A stretch of 64,000 nt of DNA, from NCBI RefSeq assembly GCF_014204945.1, contig NZ_JACHMN010000002.1:2627001-2691000 (forward strand), given 5' to 3'. Every line of letters starts with the position of its first letter. Position 1 is the first letter of the stretch. Source of the stretch: Allocatelliglobosispora scoriae (GTDB taxonomy: Bacteria > Actinomycetota > Actinomycetes > Mycobacteriales > Micromonosporaceae). Below the pieces are notes generated by a model. The model was not told the DNA's origin and did no database searches. It saw only the letters and a list, made by a program, of their open reading frames with translations. Made by a program: the position numbers and the translations under genes. Shown piece by piece: positions 46,217-55,674 of the stretch.

Positions 46217-46957
46217 TCAGCCGGGGATCTCCCACGCGGTGAGCTTGATCGTCGGCCGACCGGCGGTGGTGAGGCTGACGACGGTGAGCACGACCATGCG
46301 CTGCTTGATCCCCTCCCGTGAGGCCTGGCTCCGCGAGGTGGCGATGCACATGACGAGATTGCGCTGGGCCGGCACCGATGCGGAGGCCGAGACCGGTGCG
46401 GTCCGGATCAGCTCCGCGCATCCGGCCGCGTCGGGTGCGGTCCCCGCCGGCACGATCGCACCGTCGACATTGTCGCCGAGATCGATATAGGGCACGCTGC
46501 TGTCGTAGCTCTGCCCCACCACGATGTCGATGGTGTCGGTGCTGCGTGGATAGGCCCGCGGTTCGTCGAGATCGATATAGGCGTCGGAGCTCTGGTTGAC
46601 CGGCGGAATGAGCTGCTGGTCGGTGTATTTCGAGCTGTATACGGCGCCCGGCGCCAGGACGTCGAGCGCCGGAGCGGGGCTGGTCGGCGCGGGCGGCGAC
46701 GGCGGGACCAGCACGGATGCCTTCGCGCTGGGCGAGGCGGGCGGCCCGCCCGGTGATTGCGACGCGGCCGCCGGGGTTCCGGCACCGGACCGGCTCAGCG
46801 CGATCACGGCCAGCCCGGAAGCGATCACGGCGAGCAGGAGGCTCGCCGCCGCGACGACCAGGGCCAGGCGAGCGAGTCCGTTGCCCGGCCTCGGCAGGTT
46901 CAGCGGCTGGGTCGGCGGGCTGGCGGGATTCGGCGGCTGCGCGGGGGTATCGGCCAT
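46217..46957 (-). CDS. Membrane-anchored protein of unknown function
   Basis: 246 aa. A short Pro-rich cytoplasmic N-terminus, one transmembrane helix ('LALVVAAASLLLAVIASGLAVIAL', residues about 27-50), a Ser/Pro/Ala linker, then an extracellular domain of about 150 residues with two cysteines ('AAGCAEL', 'LVMCIAT'). No family is recognised. It is divergent from another anchored unknown at 47100, sharing the 142-bp upstream region. Confidence 0.65.
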   Translation of the reverse strand: MADTPAQPPNPASPPTQPLNLPRPGNGLARLALVVAAASLLLAVIASGLAVIALSRSGAGTPAAASQSPGGPPASPSAKASVLVPPSPPAPTSPAPALDVLAPGAVYSSKYTDQQLIPPVNQSSDAYIDLDEPRAYPRSTDTIDIVVGQSYDSSVPYIDLGDNVDGAIVPAGTAPDAAGCAELIRTAPVSASASVPAQRNLVMCIATSRSQASREGIKQRMVVLTVVSLTTAGRPTIKLTAWEIPG

Positions 46958-47099
46958 AGCAGGAATTCTGGCGATGACGTGACGCCGAGGACATCCACCG
47001 GCTTGTCGGATATTTGCAGAACGATCGTCGATTCTGCTCACCGCCTCGGTGATGGAAAAATCTCCATGGCTCTACCACCTCCCCTTCCGCAGGAGCACT

Positions 47100-47774
47100 G
47101 TGTCCAGTCAACCGCTTGAGCAGGCCGCGAAGTCCCGATCTGCCCGGTGGCGCATCGCCGGTGGCGTCGTCGTCGGAGTCGCGACCGTCATCGGCACCAT
47201 CGGCCAGGTCTGGCCGCTGCTCTTCCCACCGCGGCCGGAGCCCTCATCGGTGCCGAGCGGAACGGTCTCCCAGGCGGCCGCGCCGGTGAACTCGACCACG
47301 CCGACGGGGACATCCGCAGCTGCGTCCGCGCCGACCGACGGCCGCACCTACCTCAGCGATCTGCGGGCCGCCATCGGGCGCGAACGGATCGTCGCGGTGC
47401 CGAAGTCCCTGGCCGGGCAGCCCGGATTCGAGCACGCGTTCGCGGTCCGCTGTCCCTCCAACAACACCGGCGACATGATGGTCGAGGTCAGCTACGAGCT
47501 GCCGCGCGGCTCGACAAAGGTCGGCGTGACCCTCATCGGTTACCAGGACAAACCGCCGATCAACCAGCTGATCCAGCTCACCGTCTTCCCCGACGCCGCC
47601 GATCGGCTGCCGGGCGCCCCGTTCGAGGGCGAGAAGGCAGCGGTTCAGGCGGCCGTCGGAGCGTCGTCGAGCATCACGGCGAATGTCACGGACGCCTTCT
47701 ACGTGCGGCTGCGGATCGAGTGCCGCCGACCTGGGGGGACTGCCGTGGTCAGCGACGCCTACGCGCTGCCCTGA
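47100..47774 (+). CDS. Membrane-anchored protein of unknown function
   Basis: 224 aa from the GTG at 47100, selected for the SD 'AGGAG' 4 bp upstream. One transmembrane helix (residues about 14-36), a Ser/Thr/Pro linker, and a C-terminal domain with two cysteines ('AVRCPSNN', 'RIECRRPGG') that loosely resembles carbohydrate-binding NPCBM-type modules. Its 3' end overlaps the convergent ABC ATPase gene by 16 bp. Confidence 0.62.
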   Translation: MSSQPLEQAAKSRSARWRIAGGVVVGVATVIGTIGQVWPLLFPPRPEPSSVPSGTVSQAAAPVNSTTPTGTSAAASAPTDGRTYLSDLRAAIGRERIVAVPKSLAGQPGFEHAFAVRCPSNNTGDMMVEVSYELPRGSTKVGVTLIGYQDKPPINQLIQLTVFPDAADRLPGAPFEGEKAAVQAAVGASSSITANVTDAFYVRLRIECRRPGGTAVVSDAYALP

Positions 47775-48730
47775 CCTGCCGCAGCCGACGCGAGCAGGCA
47801 CGCCGCCGCGTGCTCGCCGTGCGGTGACAGCATCGGCAGCGTCGCCGTGGCGCATCGGTCCGCCACCCCCGCGCGAGCGGCAGTGCCGTCCGCGAGCGCA
47901 GGGCACCGCGGATGGAAGCGGCACCCGCTCGGGATCCGTGACGGATCCGGCGCCTCCCCACGCAGGATCACCGCAGGCCGTCCCGACTCCGGCAGCACCG
48001 AGAGCAGCGCAGCCGTGTAGGGGTGCCGAGGCGCGGCGAGCACCTCCTCGGTCAGGCCGGACTCGACGATGCGGCCGAGGTACATGACCGCGATCCGATC
48101 CGCGATGTTCCAGGCCAGCCCGAGATCATGGGTCACCACGAGCACCGAGAGCCCCAGCTCGTCGCGCAGCGAGAGCAGCAGCGCCAGGATCTCGCCCCGG
48201 ACGGACGCGTCCAGCGACGAGACCGGCTCGTCCGCGATGATCATCTCCGGCTTGAGCACCAGCGCACCGGCGATGACGACGCGCTGGCGCTGCCCGCCGG
48301 AGAGCTCGTGCGGATACCTGTCGAAGAACCGCTCAGCCGGGCGCAGTCCGGCGAGCGAGAGCGCCTCGGCGACGAGCGCACGATGATCGCCGGGCACCCG
48401 GTGGATCTGCAATCCCTCGGCCACCGCCTGGTAGACGGTCCGGCGCGGGTTGAGCGCCCCGGCCGGGTCCTGCAGCACGAGCTGCGCCCGGCGCCGGAAG
48501 GCCTTGAGGTCCCGCCCGGCGTAGGAGAGCGGCTTGCCGTCAGACATGACCTGCCCCTCGACGGGCCGCGCGAGCCCGAGCAGCGCCCTGGCCAGCGTCG
48601 TCTTGCCGCTGCCGGACTCGCCGACGAGCGCCAGGATCTCGCCCCGGCCGAGGGCGAGGTCGACTCCGTCGACAGCGCGCACGGCACCGAAGCGGACGTG
48701 CAGGTTGCGCGCTTCCAGCACCGGGTTCAT
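47759..48730 (-). CDS. Oligopeptide ABC transporter ATP-binding protein (OppF/DppF type)
   Basis: 323 aa. Walker A 'GESGSGKTTLA', signature 'LSGGQRQRV', Walker B 'MIIADEP', and the C-terminal oligopeptide extension with cysteines ('GCRFHPRCPA'), which in relatives can bind an iron-sulfur cluster. It powers import with the second ATPase. It is last of five genes that each overlap by 4 bp. Confidence 0.92.
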   Translation of the reverse strand: MNPVLEARNLHVRFGAVRAVDGVDLALGRGEILALVGESGSGKTTLARALLGLARPVEGQVMSDGKPLSYAGRDLKAFRRRAQLVLQDPAGALNPRRTVYQAVAEGLQIHRVPGDHRALVAEALSLAGLRPAERFFDRYPHELSGGQRQRVVIAGALVLKPEMIIADEPVSSLDASVRGEILALLLSLRDELGLSVLVVTHDLGLAWNIADRIAVMYLGRIVESGLTEEVLAAPRHPYTAALLSVLPESGRPAVILRGEAPDPSRIPSGCRFHPRCPALADGTAARAGVADRCATATLPMLSPHGEHAAACLLASAAAGQGSA

Positions 48731-49707
48731 GCCCCTCCTCCGAGAATCAGCGGCACGTGGACGCAGGCGGCACGGCGATCGGGGCCGACCGCCCGCAGCG
48801 CGATGTCCTCGGTCGCGCACTCCGGCAGCGCCACCGCGCAGCGCGGGTGGAACGGGCAGCCGCCGGGCAGCTCACGCGGGTCGGGCGGGTCACCCGGCAG
48901 TCCCCGGGGGGCGAGCCGCGACGCCGGGTCGCCGATCACGGGGAAGGCTCCGGCGAGCGCCTTCGCATAGGGGTGCGCCGCGTCGGCGAAGAGGCGGTGG
49001 CCGGGTCCCGTCTCGACGATGCGGCCGGCGTACATGACGGCGACCGTGTCACACGACGCCGCGAGCACGGAGAGGTCGTGGCTGATCAGGAGCAGGCCCA
49101 CGCCGCGCTCGCGGACGAGCTCCGCGAGCAGCGCCATCACCTGCGCCTGCACCATCACGTCCAGCGCCGTCGTGGGCTCGTCCGCGATGATCAGATCGGG
49201 TCCGCACGCCAGGGCCATCGCGATCATCACGCGCTGGCGCTGTCCCCCGGACAGTTCATGGGGGTACGCCGACCGCCGCGCCCCCGGCACCCCCACCTGT
49301 TCGAGCAGCTCCGATGCCCGCCGAAGCGCCTCGTCGCGGCGGACAGCAGGCGTGTGCAGCATGATCGGCTCGGCGATCTGCTGCCCGACGGTCCGGACGG
49401 GGTTCATCGCGTGCATCGCGCCCTGGAAGACGATCGAGGCGCCCTGCCACCGGACGGCGCGCAGCCGCCCGAAGGTCATGCCCTGCACGTCCTCCCCGCC
49501 CAGCAGGATCTCCCCGCTGATCCGGGTCGACGCGGGCAGCAGCCGCAGCACGGAGGTGGCCAGCGTCGACTTCCCGCAGCCGGACTCCCCCGCGATCCCC
49601 ACGGTCTGCCCCGCCGCCACGGTGAGGCTGACTCCCCGCACCGCGGGCAGGTCCGTTCCCCGCGCCCGGTAGGTGACGTGCAGATCCTTGATCTCCAGCA
49701 GCGTCAT
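48727..49707 (-). CDS. Oligopeptide ABC transporter ATP-binding protein (OppD/DppD type)
   Basis: 326 aa from the ATG at 49707. Walker A 'GESGCGKSTLA', signature 'LSGGQRQRVMIAMALA', Walker B 'DLIIADEP', C-terminal 'GGCPFHPRCAVA'. It pairs with the OppF-like subunit. It overlaps the permease gene upstream by 4 bp. Confidence 0.92.
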   Translation of the reverse strand: MTLLEIKDLHVTYRARGTDLPAVRGVSLTVAAGQTVGIAGESGCGKSTLATSVLRLLPASTRISGEILLGGEDVQGMTFGRLRAVRWQGASIVFQGAMHAMNPVRTVGQQIAEPIMLHTPAVRRDEALRRASELLEQVGVPGARRSAYPHELSGGQRQRVMIAMALACGPDLIIADEPTTALDVMVQAQVMALLAELVRERGVGLLLISHDLSVLAASCDTVAVMYAGRIVETGPGHRLFADAAHPYAKALAGAFPVIGDPASRLAPRGLPGDPPDPRELPGGCPFHPRCAVALPECATEDIALRAVGPDRRAACVHVPLILGGGA

Positions 49708-50546
49708 GACAACTCCCCGCGAGGGTCGAGAACCCGTTCCAGCGCCCGGCCGCACATGTTGAAGGCGCGGACGACGAGCACCACGGCGAGGCCCGGGAAC
49801 GCCACCCACCACCACGCACCGGCGCTGATCACGCCGCCGGAGTAGGCGTCGTCGAGGATGCGGCCCCACGAGACCCGCAGCGGATCGCCGAGGCCGAGGA
49901 ACGAGAGCGTCGTCTCGGCGATGATCGCGATCGAGACGGTGAGGGTCGTGTTCGCGAGGACCAGCGGCATCACGTTGGGCAGGACGTGCCGGGTCATCTG
50001 GTGCCAGTGCCCGGCGCCCAGCGCTCGCGACCGTTCGAGATAGGGGCGGGCGGAGATGGCGAGCGCCTGTGCGCGTACCAATCTGGCCGTGCTGGACCAC
50101 GACGTGACGCCGATGACGACGATGACCGCGACCAGGCGCGGGACCTGGGGTGGAAAGACCGTGGCCAGGACGATCGCGAGCGGGAGGTAGGGGATGATCA
50201 GGAACCACTCGGTGAGCCGGTTGAGCGCGCCGCCGGTGAAGCCGCCGAAGTGCCCGGCGCAGATGCCGATCAGCGTGCCGAGCAGCATCGACACGACCGT
50301 CGCGGCGAGACCGACGAGCAGCGTGGTCTGCGCGCCGTGGATGACCAGGGTCAGCAGCGAGCGGCCCCGGTTGTCGGTGCCGAAGAGGTAATCCAGCGAC
50401 GGCGCCCCGGTCTGCGGTCCGGTCGCCTTGGTGACGCTGAGCCCGTCGGGGTCGGCGAGCAGCGGCGCGAAGATCGCGACGAGGCCGAAGAAGACCAGGA
50501 TGATCAGGCCGGTGAGCCCTTCGCGGTCCTTGAGAAAAGCCCTCAT
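49704..50546 (-). CDS. Oligopeptide ABC transporter permease (OppC/DppC type)
   Basis: 280 aa. About six membrane helices and the N-terminal OppC segment ('LFGTDNRGRSLLTLVIHGAQ'). The EAA loop that contacts the ATPase is around 'ERSRALGAGHWHQMTRHVLPN'. Overlaps the OppB-like gene by 4 bp. Confidence 0.91.
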   Translation of the reverse strand: MRAFLKDREGLTGLIILVFFGLVAIFAPLLADPDGLSVTKATGPQTGAPSLDYLFGTDNRGRSLLTLVIHGAQTTLLVGLAATVVSMLLGTLIGICAGHFGGFTGGALNRLTEWFLIIPYLPLAIVLATVFPPQVPRLVAVIVVIGVTSWSSTARLVRAQALAISARPYLERSRALGAGHWHQMTRHVLPNVMPLVLANTTLTVSIAIIAETTLSFLGLGDPLRVSWGRILDDAYSGGVISAGAWWWVAFPGLAVVLVVRAFNMCGRALERVLDPRGELS

Positions 50547-51517
50547 GAGCGGCCCACCCTCGGGTCGAGGATGGGCACGAGCAGGTCGGCGACGAGGTTC
50601 ATCAGGATCACTCCGGCCGAGAAGACGAGGAAGAGGCCCTGGAGCAGCGGCACGTCCGGCCCGCGCAGCGCGTCATAGGTGAGCCGCCCGAGGCCGGGCC
50701 AGGAGAAGACCGTCTCCACGGTGATCGCGCCGGAGATGACGAAGCCGAGGCTGAGGAAGAAGAGCGTCATCGACGGCAGCAGCGCGTTGGGCAGCGCGTG
50801 CCGCCGCAGCACCAGGGCGTCCCGCAGCCCCTTGGCCCGCGCGGTGGTGAGGTAGTCGGCGTGCCGCTCGTCCAGAATGGACGACCGCATGATCATCGAG
50901 TATTCGGCGATGTAGACGACCGTCAGCACCAGGACCGGCAGTGCCATGTGCCGCAGCAGATCGATCCAGTAGGGCAGCTCGGTCCGGCTGCTCGACATGC
51001 CGCCGTCGGCGGGCACGAAGTCGGCCTTGGCGAGCACGACGAGCAGGACCAACCCCAGCAGCCATTCGGGTACGGAGTAGAGGCTGAGCGCCGTACTCGA
51101 CGTGATCTTGTCGAACCGGCTGCCGCGCCGCCACCCCTGCCGTGCGCCGAGCCAGAAGCCGATCCCCGCCGCGAGCAGCAGCGATGTGCCGGAGAGCAGC
51201 ACGGTCGGCCAGATCCGGCCCGCGATGACCTCGGTGACCGGGGCATGCTGGCTCCACGAGACACCGAGGTCGCCCTGGACCAGCGATTTCACATACTTGC
51301 CGAACTGGACCCAGAGCGACTCGTCGAGCCCCATCCGCTCCCGGATCTCCCGCAGCGCACCCGGGTCGGAGTTGCGCCCCCGCGGGGCGAACGCCTTCGC
51401 CGGGTCGCCCGGGAGCATCCGGAAGAGGAAGAAGTTGACGACGACGGCGAAGAGGAGCGTGCCGAGCGCCATCCCGATCTTCGCGGCGACGCTCCTCGCA
51501 GCCTTGGTGCCTCTCAT
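50543..51517 (-). CDS. Oligopeptide ABC transporter permease (OppB/DppB type)
   Basis: 324 aa from the ATG at 51517. The N-terminal helix and 'FFLFRMLPGDPAKAF' are typical of DppB-type permeases; the EAA loop is near 'TTARAKGLRDALVLRRHALPN'. It overlaps the binding protein gene by 4 bp. A longer open frame to 52231 is antisense-like junk within the binding protein gene. Confidence 0.91.
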   Translation of the reverse strand: MRGTKAARSVAAKIGMALGTLLFAVVVNFFLFRMLPGDPAKAFAPRGRNSDPGALREIRERMGLDESLWVQFGKYVKSLVQGDLGVSWSQHAPVTEVIAGRIWPTVLLSGTSLLLAAGIGFWLGARQGWRRGSRFDKITSSTALSLYSVPEWLLGLVLLVVLAKADFVPADGGMSSSRTELPYWIDLLRHMALPVLVLTVVYIAEYSMIMRSSILDERHADYLTTARAKGLRDALVLRRHALPNALLPSMTLFFLSLGFVISGAITVETVFSWPGLGRLTYDALRGPDVPLLQGLFLVFSAGVILMNLVADLLVPILDPRVGRS

Positions 51518-53379
51518 TCCACGTCGTCCAGCGAGGTGCCCCGCTTGCGCCGCATGAAGATCACGACGAACACGCCACCCGCGAGGAGCAGCACGCCGCC
51601 GACGATCGCGATCGTCACCAGGACATCCAGGCCGTCGCTCGCGTCGTCGCCACCGGTCGCGGGCTCGATGTTGCGGTAACTCCACGTGCCGAACTGGAAC
51701 GCGAGCAGGCCGCCGGCCGAGGGCTGCGGGCGGAACCCGGTGAACCGGTCCGACCGGTATGCCTCGAACTGGTTGTAGTAGTAGAGCATCGAGTAGGCGA
51801 CATCGTCGTAGAGCAGCTTCTGCGCCTTCTTGACGACCTCGGCGCGGGCGATCGGGTCGATGATCGTCTTCTGCTCGTCGTAGAGCTTGTCGAACTCCGG
51901 GTTGCAGTAGAAGCTGTCCGACCAGCCGGCCGAGATGTTGCCCTTGTCGATCGTCGAGCGCTGGTCGCAGGTCATCACGGAGAGCTGGAAGTCGGGGTCG
52001 GGCTCGACGACCCAGCCCCAGTCGAAGAGGTCGAACTCGCCCTTGCCGAGGACCGTGGTGAGGTTGTCCTCGCTCATGATCGAGACGTTCACCTCGATGC
52101 CGATCTCCTTGAGCCACTCGCGGATGTATTCGGCGTCCTGCTTCGAGTTCTCCGAGCTGTCGCGGGCGAAGAAGCGCAGCTTGAGCTGCTTGCCGTTCTT
52201 GGCCCGGATGCCGTCGGAACCCTTCGCCCAACCGGCCGCGTCGAGCAGCGAGTTGGCCTTGGCGAGGTCGAAGGCGCGCTCGGCGGAGCCCGGGTTCCAG
52301 TGGAACTGGCTGTAGATCGGCGGGATGACACCCGTGGCCGCCGTGCCGTGGCCGCGCAGCACCTTGTCGACGAGCACCTTGCGGTCGATCGCGGTGTCGA
52401 TGGCGATCCGGACCTGCTTGTCGGTGAGGGCGGGGTGGCCGTCGCCGATCTTCTTGCCGTCGACGGTCTGCGCGCCGAGGTTGTAGCCCAGCTCCGAGAA
52501 GCCGTAGTAGGTGGCGTCGTTGACGGTCACGCCGTCGACGCCCTTGAGCGACTCGAAGACCGCGGAGCTGAGGTCCTCAGCCATGTCGATCTCGCCCTTG
52601 ACCAGCGCCTGCTTCATCGGCTCGTCGTCGGCGAAGACCCGGAAGATCAGCTCGTCGAACTTCGGCGCGCCCGCCCAGTAGGACTTGTTGGCGGCGAAGC
52701 GGTACTCCACGCCCTTGCTCGCCTTGCTCAGGATGAAGGGTCCCGAGCCGACGACCTTCGTGTCGTTGGGGAAGGTGGCGACCGCCTTCGCGTCGACCTT
52801 CTCCCAGATGTGCTTGGGCAGGATCGGGATGGCGAGGCGCAGCATGATCGGCGTCGGCTCGGAGGTGGTGATGACGACGGTGTTGTCGTCGGTCTTGGAG
52901 ACCTTCGTGGCTTTCGTCAGGTAGTTGCCGTACTGGCCGTTCTCCGTCTCACCGTTGATGACCCGGTTGAAGGTGTAGACGACATCCTCGGCGGTGAGGT
53001 CCCTACCGTCCGACCACTTCACACCCTTGCGCAGGTGGTAGGTCCAGGTCTTGCCGTCCGCGGAGGTGTCCCAGCTCTCGGCGAGCCCCGGCACCGGGGA
53101 GAAGTCGTTGTCGCTGCTGAAGGTGAGCGCGTCGTAGTTGAGCTGGTAGGACTCGAAGGCCGCCGCGACGACACCGACATAGGGGTTGAGCGAGTCGATG
53201 TCCTGCTTGATCCCGACGATGAAGGTCTTCTTGGCCGGTTCACCCGACGGCGTCGGTTCGGCCTGGGCGGGCAGCGCCAGCGCACCGAGCGCGGCCATCG
53301 CCACGGCGACCACCGCCGCCAGGCGTTTGACCATGCTGTTTGACTGACCAGTCAGCTTGGCAGGAGGGGTGCTGCTCAT
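51514..53379 (-). CDS. Oligopeptide-binding protein (SBP_bac_5) with C-terminal membrane anchor
   Basis: 621 aa. An N-terminal signal peptide ('RLAAVVAVAMAALGALALPAQA', about residues 19-40) without a lipobox Cys, then a family 5 solute-binding domain ('GLAESWDTSADGKTWTYHLR', 'TAEDVVYTFNRV'). Residues about 587-610 form a hydrophobic helix followed by 'RRKRG', a clear stop-transfer anchor. Binding proteins in Gram-positives are normally lipoproteins, so this one is held by its C-terminus. The ATG at 53379 has an SD (GGGAGAG). First gene of the importer operon. Confidence 0.9.
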   Translation of the reverse strand: MSSTPPAKLTGQSNSMVKRLAAVVAVAMAALGALALPAQAEPTPSGEPAKKTFIVGIKQDIDSLNPYVGVVAAAFESYQLNYDALTFSSDNDFSPVPGLAESWDTSADGKTWTYHLRKGVKWSDGRDLTAEDVVYTFNRVINGETENGQYGNYLTKATKVSKTDDNTVVITTSEPTPIMLRLAIPILPKHIWEKVDAKAVATFPNDTKVVGSGPFILSKASKGVEYRFAANKSYWAGAPKFDELIFRVFADDEPMKQALVKGEIDMAEDLSSAVFESLKGVDGVTVNDATYYGFSELGYNLGAQTVDGKKIGDGHPALTDKQVRIAIDTAIDRKVLVDKVLRGHGTAATGVIPPIYSQFHWNPGSAERAFDLAKANSLLDAAGWAKGSDGIRAKNGKQLKLRFFARDSSENSKQDAEYIREWLKEIGIEVNVSIMSEDNLTTVLGKGEFDLFDWGWVVEPDPDFQLSVMTCDQRSTIDKGNISAGWSDSFYCNPEFDKLYDEQKTIIDPIARAEVVKKAQKLLYDDVAYSMLYYYNQFEAYRSDRFTGFRPQPSAGGLLAFQFGTWSYRNIEPATGGDDASDGLDVLVTIAIVGGVLLLAGGVFVVIFMRRKRGTSLDDVE

Positions 53380-53426
53380 CTGCTCTCCCTTGGTGTCGGC
53401 GGACCCGGCCGGTAGGGTTCCCGTCC

Positions 53427-55568
53427 ATGCCGCACGATCATGACTACTCCGCTAGCGCCCCACCCGTCGCCCCGGTGGAGATCACGCAGCGCGAACTGCA
53501 TGGACGCCGATGGGACGACGAGTACGGGTGGATGCGCGACCACACCGATCCGCGCCTGCTCGCGTACCTCCGCGCGGAGCGCGAATACTACGACGCAGCG
53601 GCGGTCGGGCGGGAACGCCTCCGGGACGAACTGTTCCACGAGGTGGAGCAACGCCTCCTCCCGACTGATGACTCAGTCAGTTGGCGGCATGGTTCAGTTT
53701 TCTACTACACCAGGACCGTTACCGGAAGTGAGTACGGCCAGTTCTTGCGGAGACGTAACCACAGCGACTCAGGGGATGTCATCACCGACGTCGTCCTCGA
53801 CGAGGCGGAGCTGGCCGGTTCGGAGGGTTATGCGGCTATCGGCGTACGCGAGCCGAGCCCGGACAACACGCTGCTCGCCTACTCGGTGGACACGACCGGC
53901 GACGAGGTCTACCGGCTGCGGTTCCGGGACCTGTCGACGCTCCACGATCTGCCGGAGGAGCTGCCCCGCACCTACTACACGGGTGCCTGGAGCGCCGACT
54001 CGCGGACGTTCTTCTACACGGTTCACGACCGGCTCTTCCGGCCCTACCAGGTGTGGCGGCACACGATCGGCACGCCGGTCGCCGCCGATGTGCTGGTCCG
54101 GCAGGAGGACGACGCCCGTTTCGAGCTCACGGTGGCGGCGACCCGCGACGGCGAGTGGATCGTGATCGAGGCGCGCAGCCGTACGACGACCGAGCACCAC
54201 CTCGTACCCACGTCGGATGCCGCGGCGGACCCGATCCTGGCGCTCCCCCGGGTCGACGGCGTCGAGGCCCGCGTCGAGCACGCCGACGGCCGGCTGCTGA
54301 TCACGACCAACGCCACCACCCCCGAGTTCGCGGTCTCCCTCGTGATGGCACCAACTCTTCAAGAGTTGCGGCGATCAGGGCCGGCCGCCCCGGACACCGC
54401 AGCCCCCCTCGGCCCGGCCAGCACCTCCGGCGCAACTCTTGAAGAGTTGGTGTTATCGGGGGACGGCGAGCGGGTGATCCGGTGCCATCCGCTGCGCGGC
54501 TTCGTCCTGGTGGAGCTGCGGCGGGACGGCTTTCCGCTGCTGCGGGCCGTGGACCGGCACAGCGGCACGGCGCTGGAGATCGACGCCGGGATCGCGGCCG
54601 GGACGGTCACGCTGCTGCCGCACTTCGACTGCGCGGACACGGCCGTCACGATCCGGGTCGAGTCGCTGATCGAGCCGCCGAGCTGGTGGTCCGTCGACCT
54701 CGCGACCGGCGGGCGGACGCTGCTCAAGCGCACCGAGGTCATCGGGTACGACCCGGCCGGCTATCGGACCGAGCGCCGGCACGCGACCGCACCCGACGGC
54801 ACGCAGGTCCCGGTCACGCTCGCCTGGCATGCGGCCACCCCGCACGACGGTACGGCTCCGGCGCTGCTCTGGGGCTACGGCGCCTATGAGTCCTGCGACG
54901 ATCCGGCCTTCGACGAGCTGCTCCCGAGCCTGCTCGACCGGGGTGTCGTCTACGCGCTGACGCATCCGCGCGGCGGCGGCGAGAACGGGCGCGGATGGTG
55001 GCTCGACGGGCACCTCGCCGCCAAGGCCAACACCTTCACCGATCACATCGCGGTCGCCGACTGGCTCGCCGAGACCGGCATCGCCGACGGGGCCCGGATC
55101 GCGTCGCGCGGGCTCTCGGCGGGCGGGCTGCTCCAGGGCGTCATCGTCAACCGTCGACCGGATCGGTGGGCTGCGATCGTCGCCGAGGTGCCGTTCGTCG
55201 ACGTGGTGACCTCGATGCTCGATCCGGACATCCCGCTCACCGTCAACGAGTGGGAGGAGTGGGGCGACCCGAGGAGGCCGGACGAGTTCGCGTGGCTCTG
55301 GGCGTACTCCCCCTATGAGAACGAGCCCGACGGGCCGCGACCGGCGCTGCTGGTGACCGCGGCCCTGCACGACCCCCGCGTGATGGTCCACGAACCGGCG
55401 AAGTGGGTGGCCCGCCTCCGCGCGAGGGCGAAGCCGAGCGACGCCCCCCTCTACCTGCGCACCGAGCTGGGCGCCGGTGCCCACACCGGCCCGGCAGGCC
55501 GCTACGCCCACTTCCGCTACGAGGCGGAGATAGCCGCATTCGTCCTGACGGCGATCACCCACGCCTGA
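53427..55568 (+). CDS. Oligopeptidase B-like S9 peptidase with an in-frame repeat insertion
   Basis: 713 aa. N-terminal beta-propeller and C-terminal alpha/beta hydrolase domain. Catalytic Ser in 'SRGLSAGGLLQG', Asp in 'AALHDPRVMV', His in 'GAGAHTGPAGRY'. It cleaves short peptides, in line with its divergent position 47 bp from the oligopeptide importer. Residues about 307-345 derive from a family B repeat pair ('APTLQELRRS...GATLEELVLS') inserted in the propeller without breaking the frame. An ORF extension upstream of 53427 overlaps the importer gene and is not used. Confidence 0.88.
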   Translation: MPHDHDYSASAPPVAPVEITQRELHGRRWDDEYGWMRDHTDPRLLAYLRAEREYYDAAAVGRERLRDELFHEVEQRLLPTDDSVSWRHGSVFYYTRTVTGSEYGQFLRRRNHSDSGDVITDVVLDEAELAGSEGYAAIGVREPSPDNTLLAYSVDTTGDEVYRLRFRDLSTLHDLPEELPRTYYTGAWSADSRTFFYTVHDRLFRPYQVWRHTIGTPVAADVLVRQEDDARFELTVAATRDGEWIVIEARSRTTTEHHLVPTSDAAADPILALPRVDGVEARVEHADGRLLITTNATTPEFAVSLVMAPTLQELRRSGPAAPDTAAPLGPASTSGATLEELVLSGDGERVIRCHPLRGFVLVELRRDGFPLLRAVDRHSGTALEIDAGIAAGTVTLLPHFDCADTAVTIRVESLIEPPSWWSVDLATGGRTLLKRTEVIGYDPAGYRTERRHATAPDGTQVPVTLAWHAATPHDGTAPALLWGYGAYESCDDPAFDELLPSLLDRGVVYALTHPRGGGENGRGWWLDGHLAAKANTFTDHIAVADWLAETGIADGARIASRGLSAGGLLQGVIVNRRPDRWAAIVAEVPFVDVVTSMLDPDIPLTVNEWEEWGDPRRPDEFAWLWAYSPYENEPDGPRPALLVTAALHDPRVMVHEPAKWVARLRARAKPSDAPLYLRTELGAGAHTGPAGRYAHFRYEAEIAAFVLTAITHA
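54346..54460. repeat. Family B pair inside the oligopeptidase gene
   Basis: Cores at 54352-54368 and 54434-54450. Tails point inward (CGGCGATCA, then GCG before the second core), the reverse of the other pairs. Both are translated as short Leu/Glu-rich segments. Confidence 0.88.
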
Positions 55569-55573
55569 CCTAA

Positions 55574-55651
55574 AATTCGCGTTGATCAAGGGAAGACTCG
55601 CCGCATATCGGACACCCGGGATGGTGAGTCTTCCCTTGATCAACGCGAATT
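55574..55651. repeat. Long hairpin (family E) between oligopeptidase and hdeD genes
   Basis: Perfect 26-bp arms (AATTCGCGTTGATCAAGG... and its complement) with a 26-nt loop, starting 5 bp after the oligopeptidase stop. It resembles families C and D in containing GATC and CGCGTTG. It is probably a bidirectional terminator. Confidence 0.85.
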
Positions 55652-55674
55652 AAGTCGGTCGGACGGCCGCGCGG

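Noticed and set aside
46217-47774. Anti-sigma factor pair
   Set aside because: Both proteins have a single membrane helix and outer domain but no zinc-binding anti-sigma motif and no adjacent sigma factor gene.
50543-52231. 562-residue permease with a long N-terminal extension
   Set aside because: The extension lies out of frame within the binding protein gene; the permease starts properly at 51517 with a 4-bp overlap.
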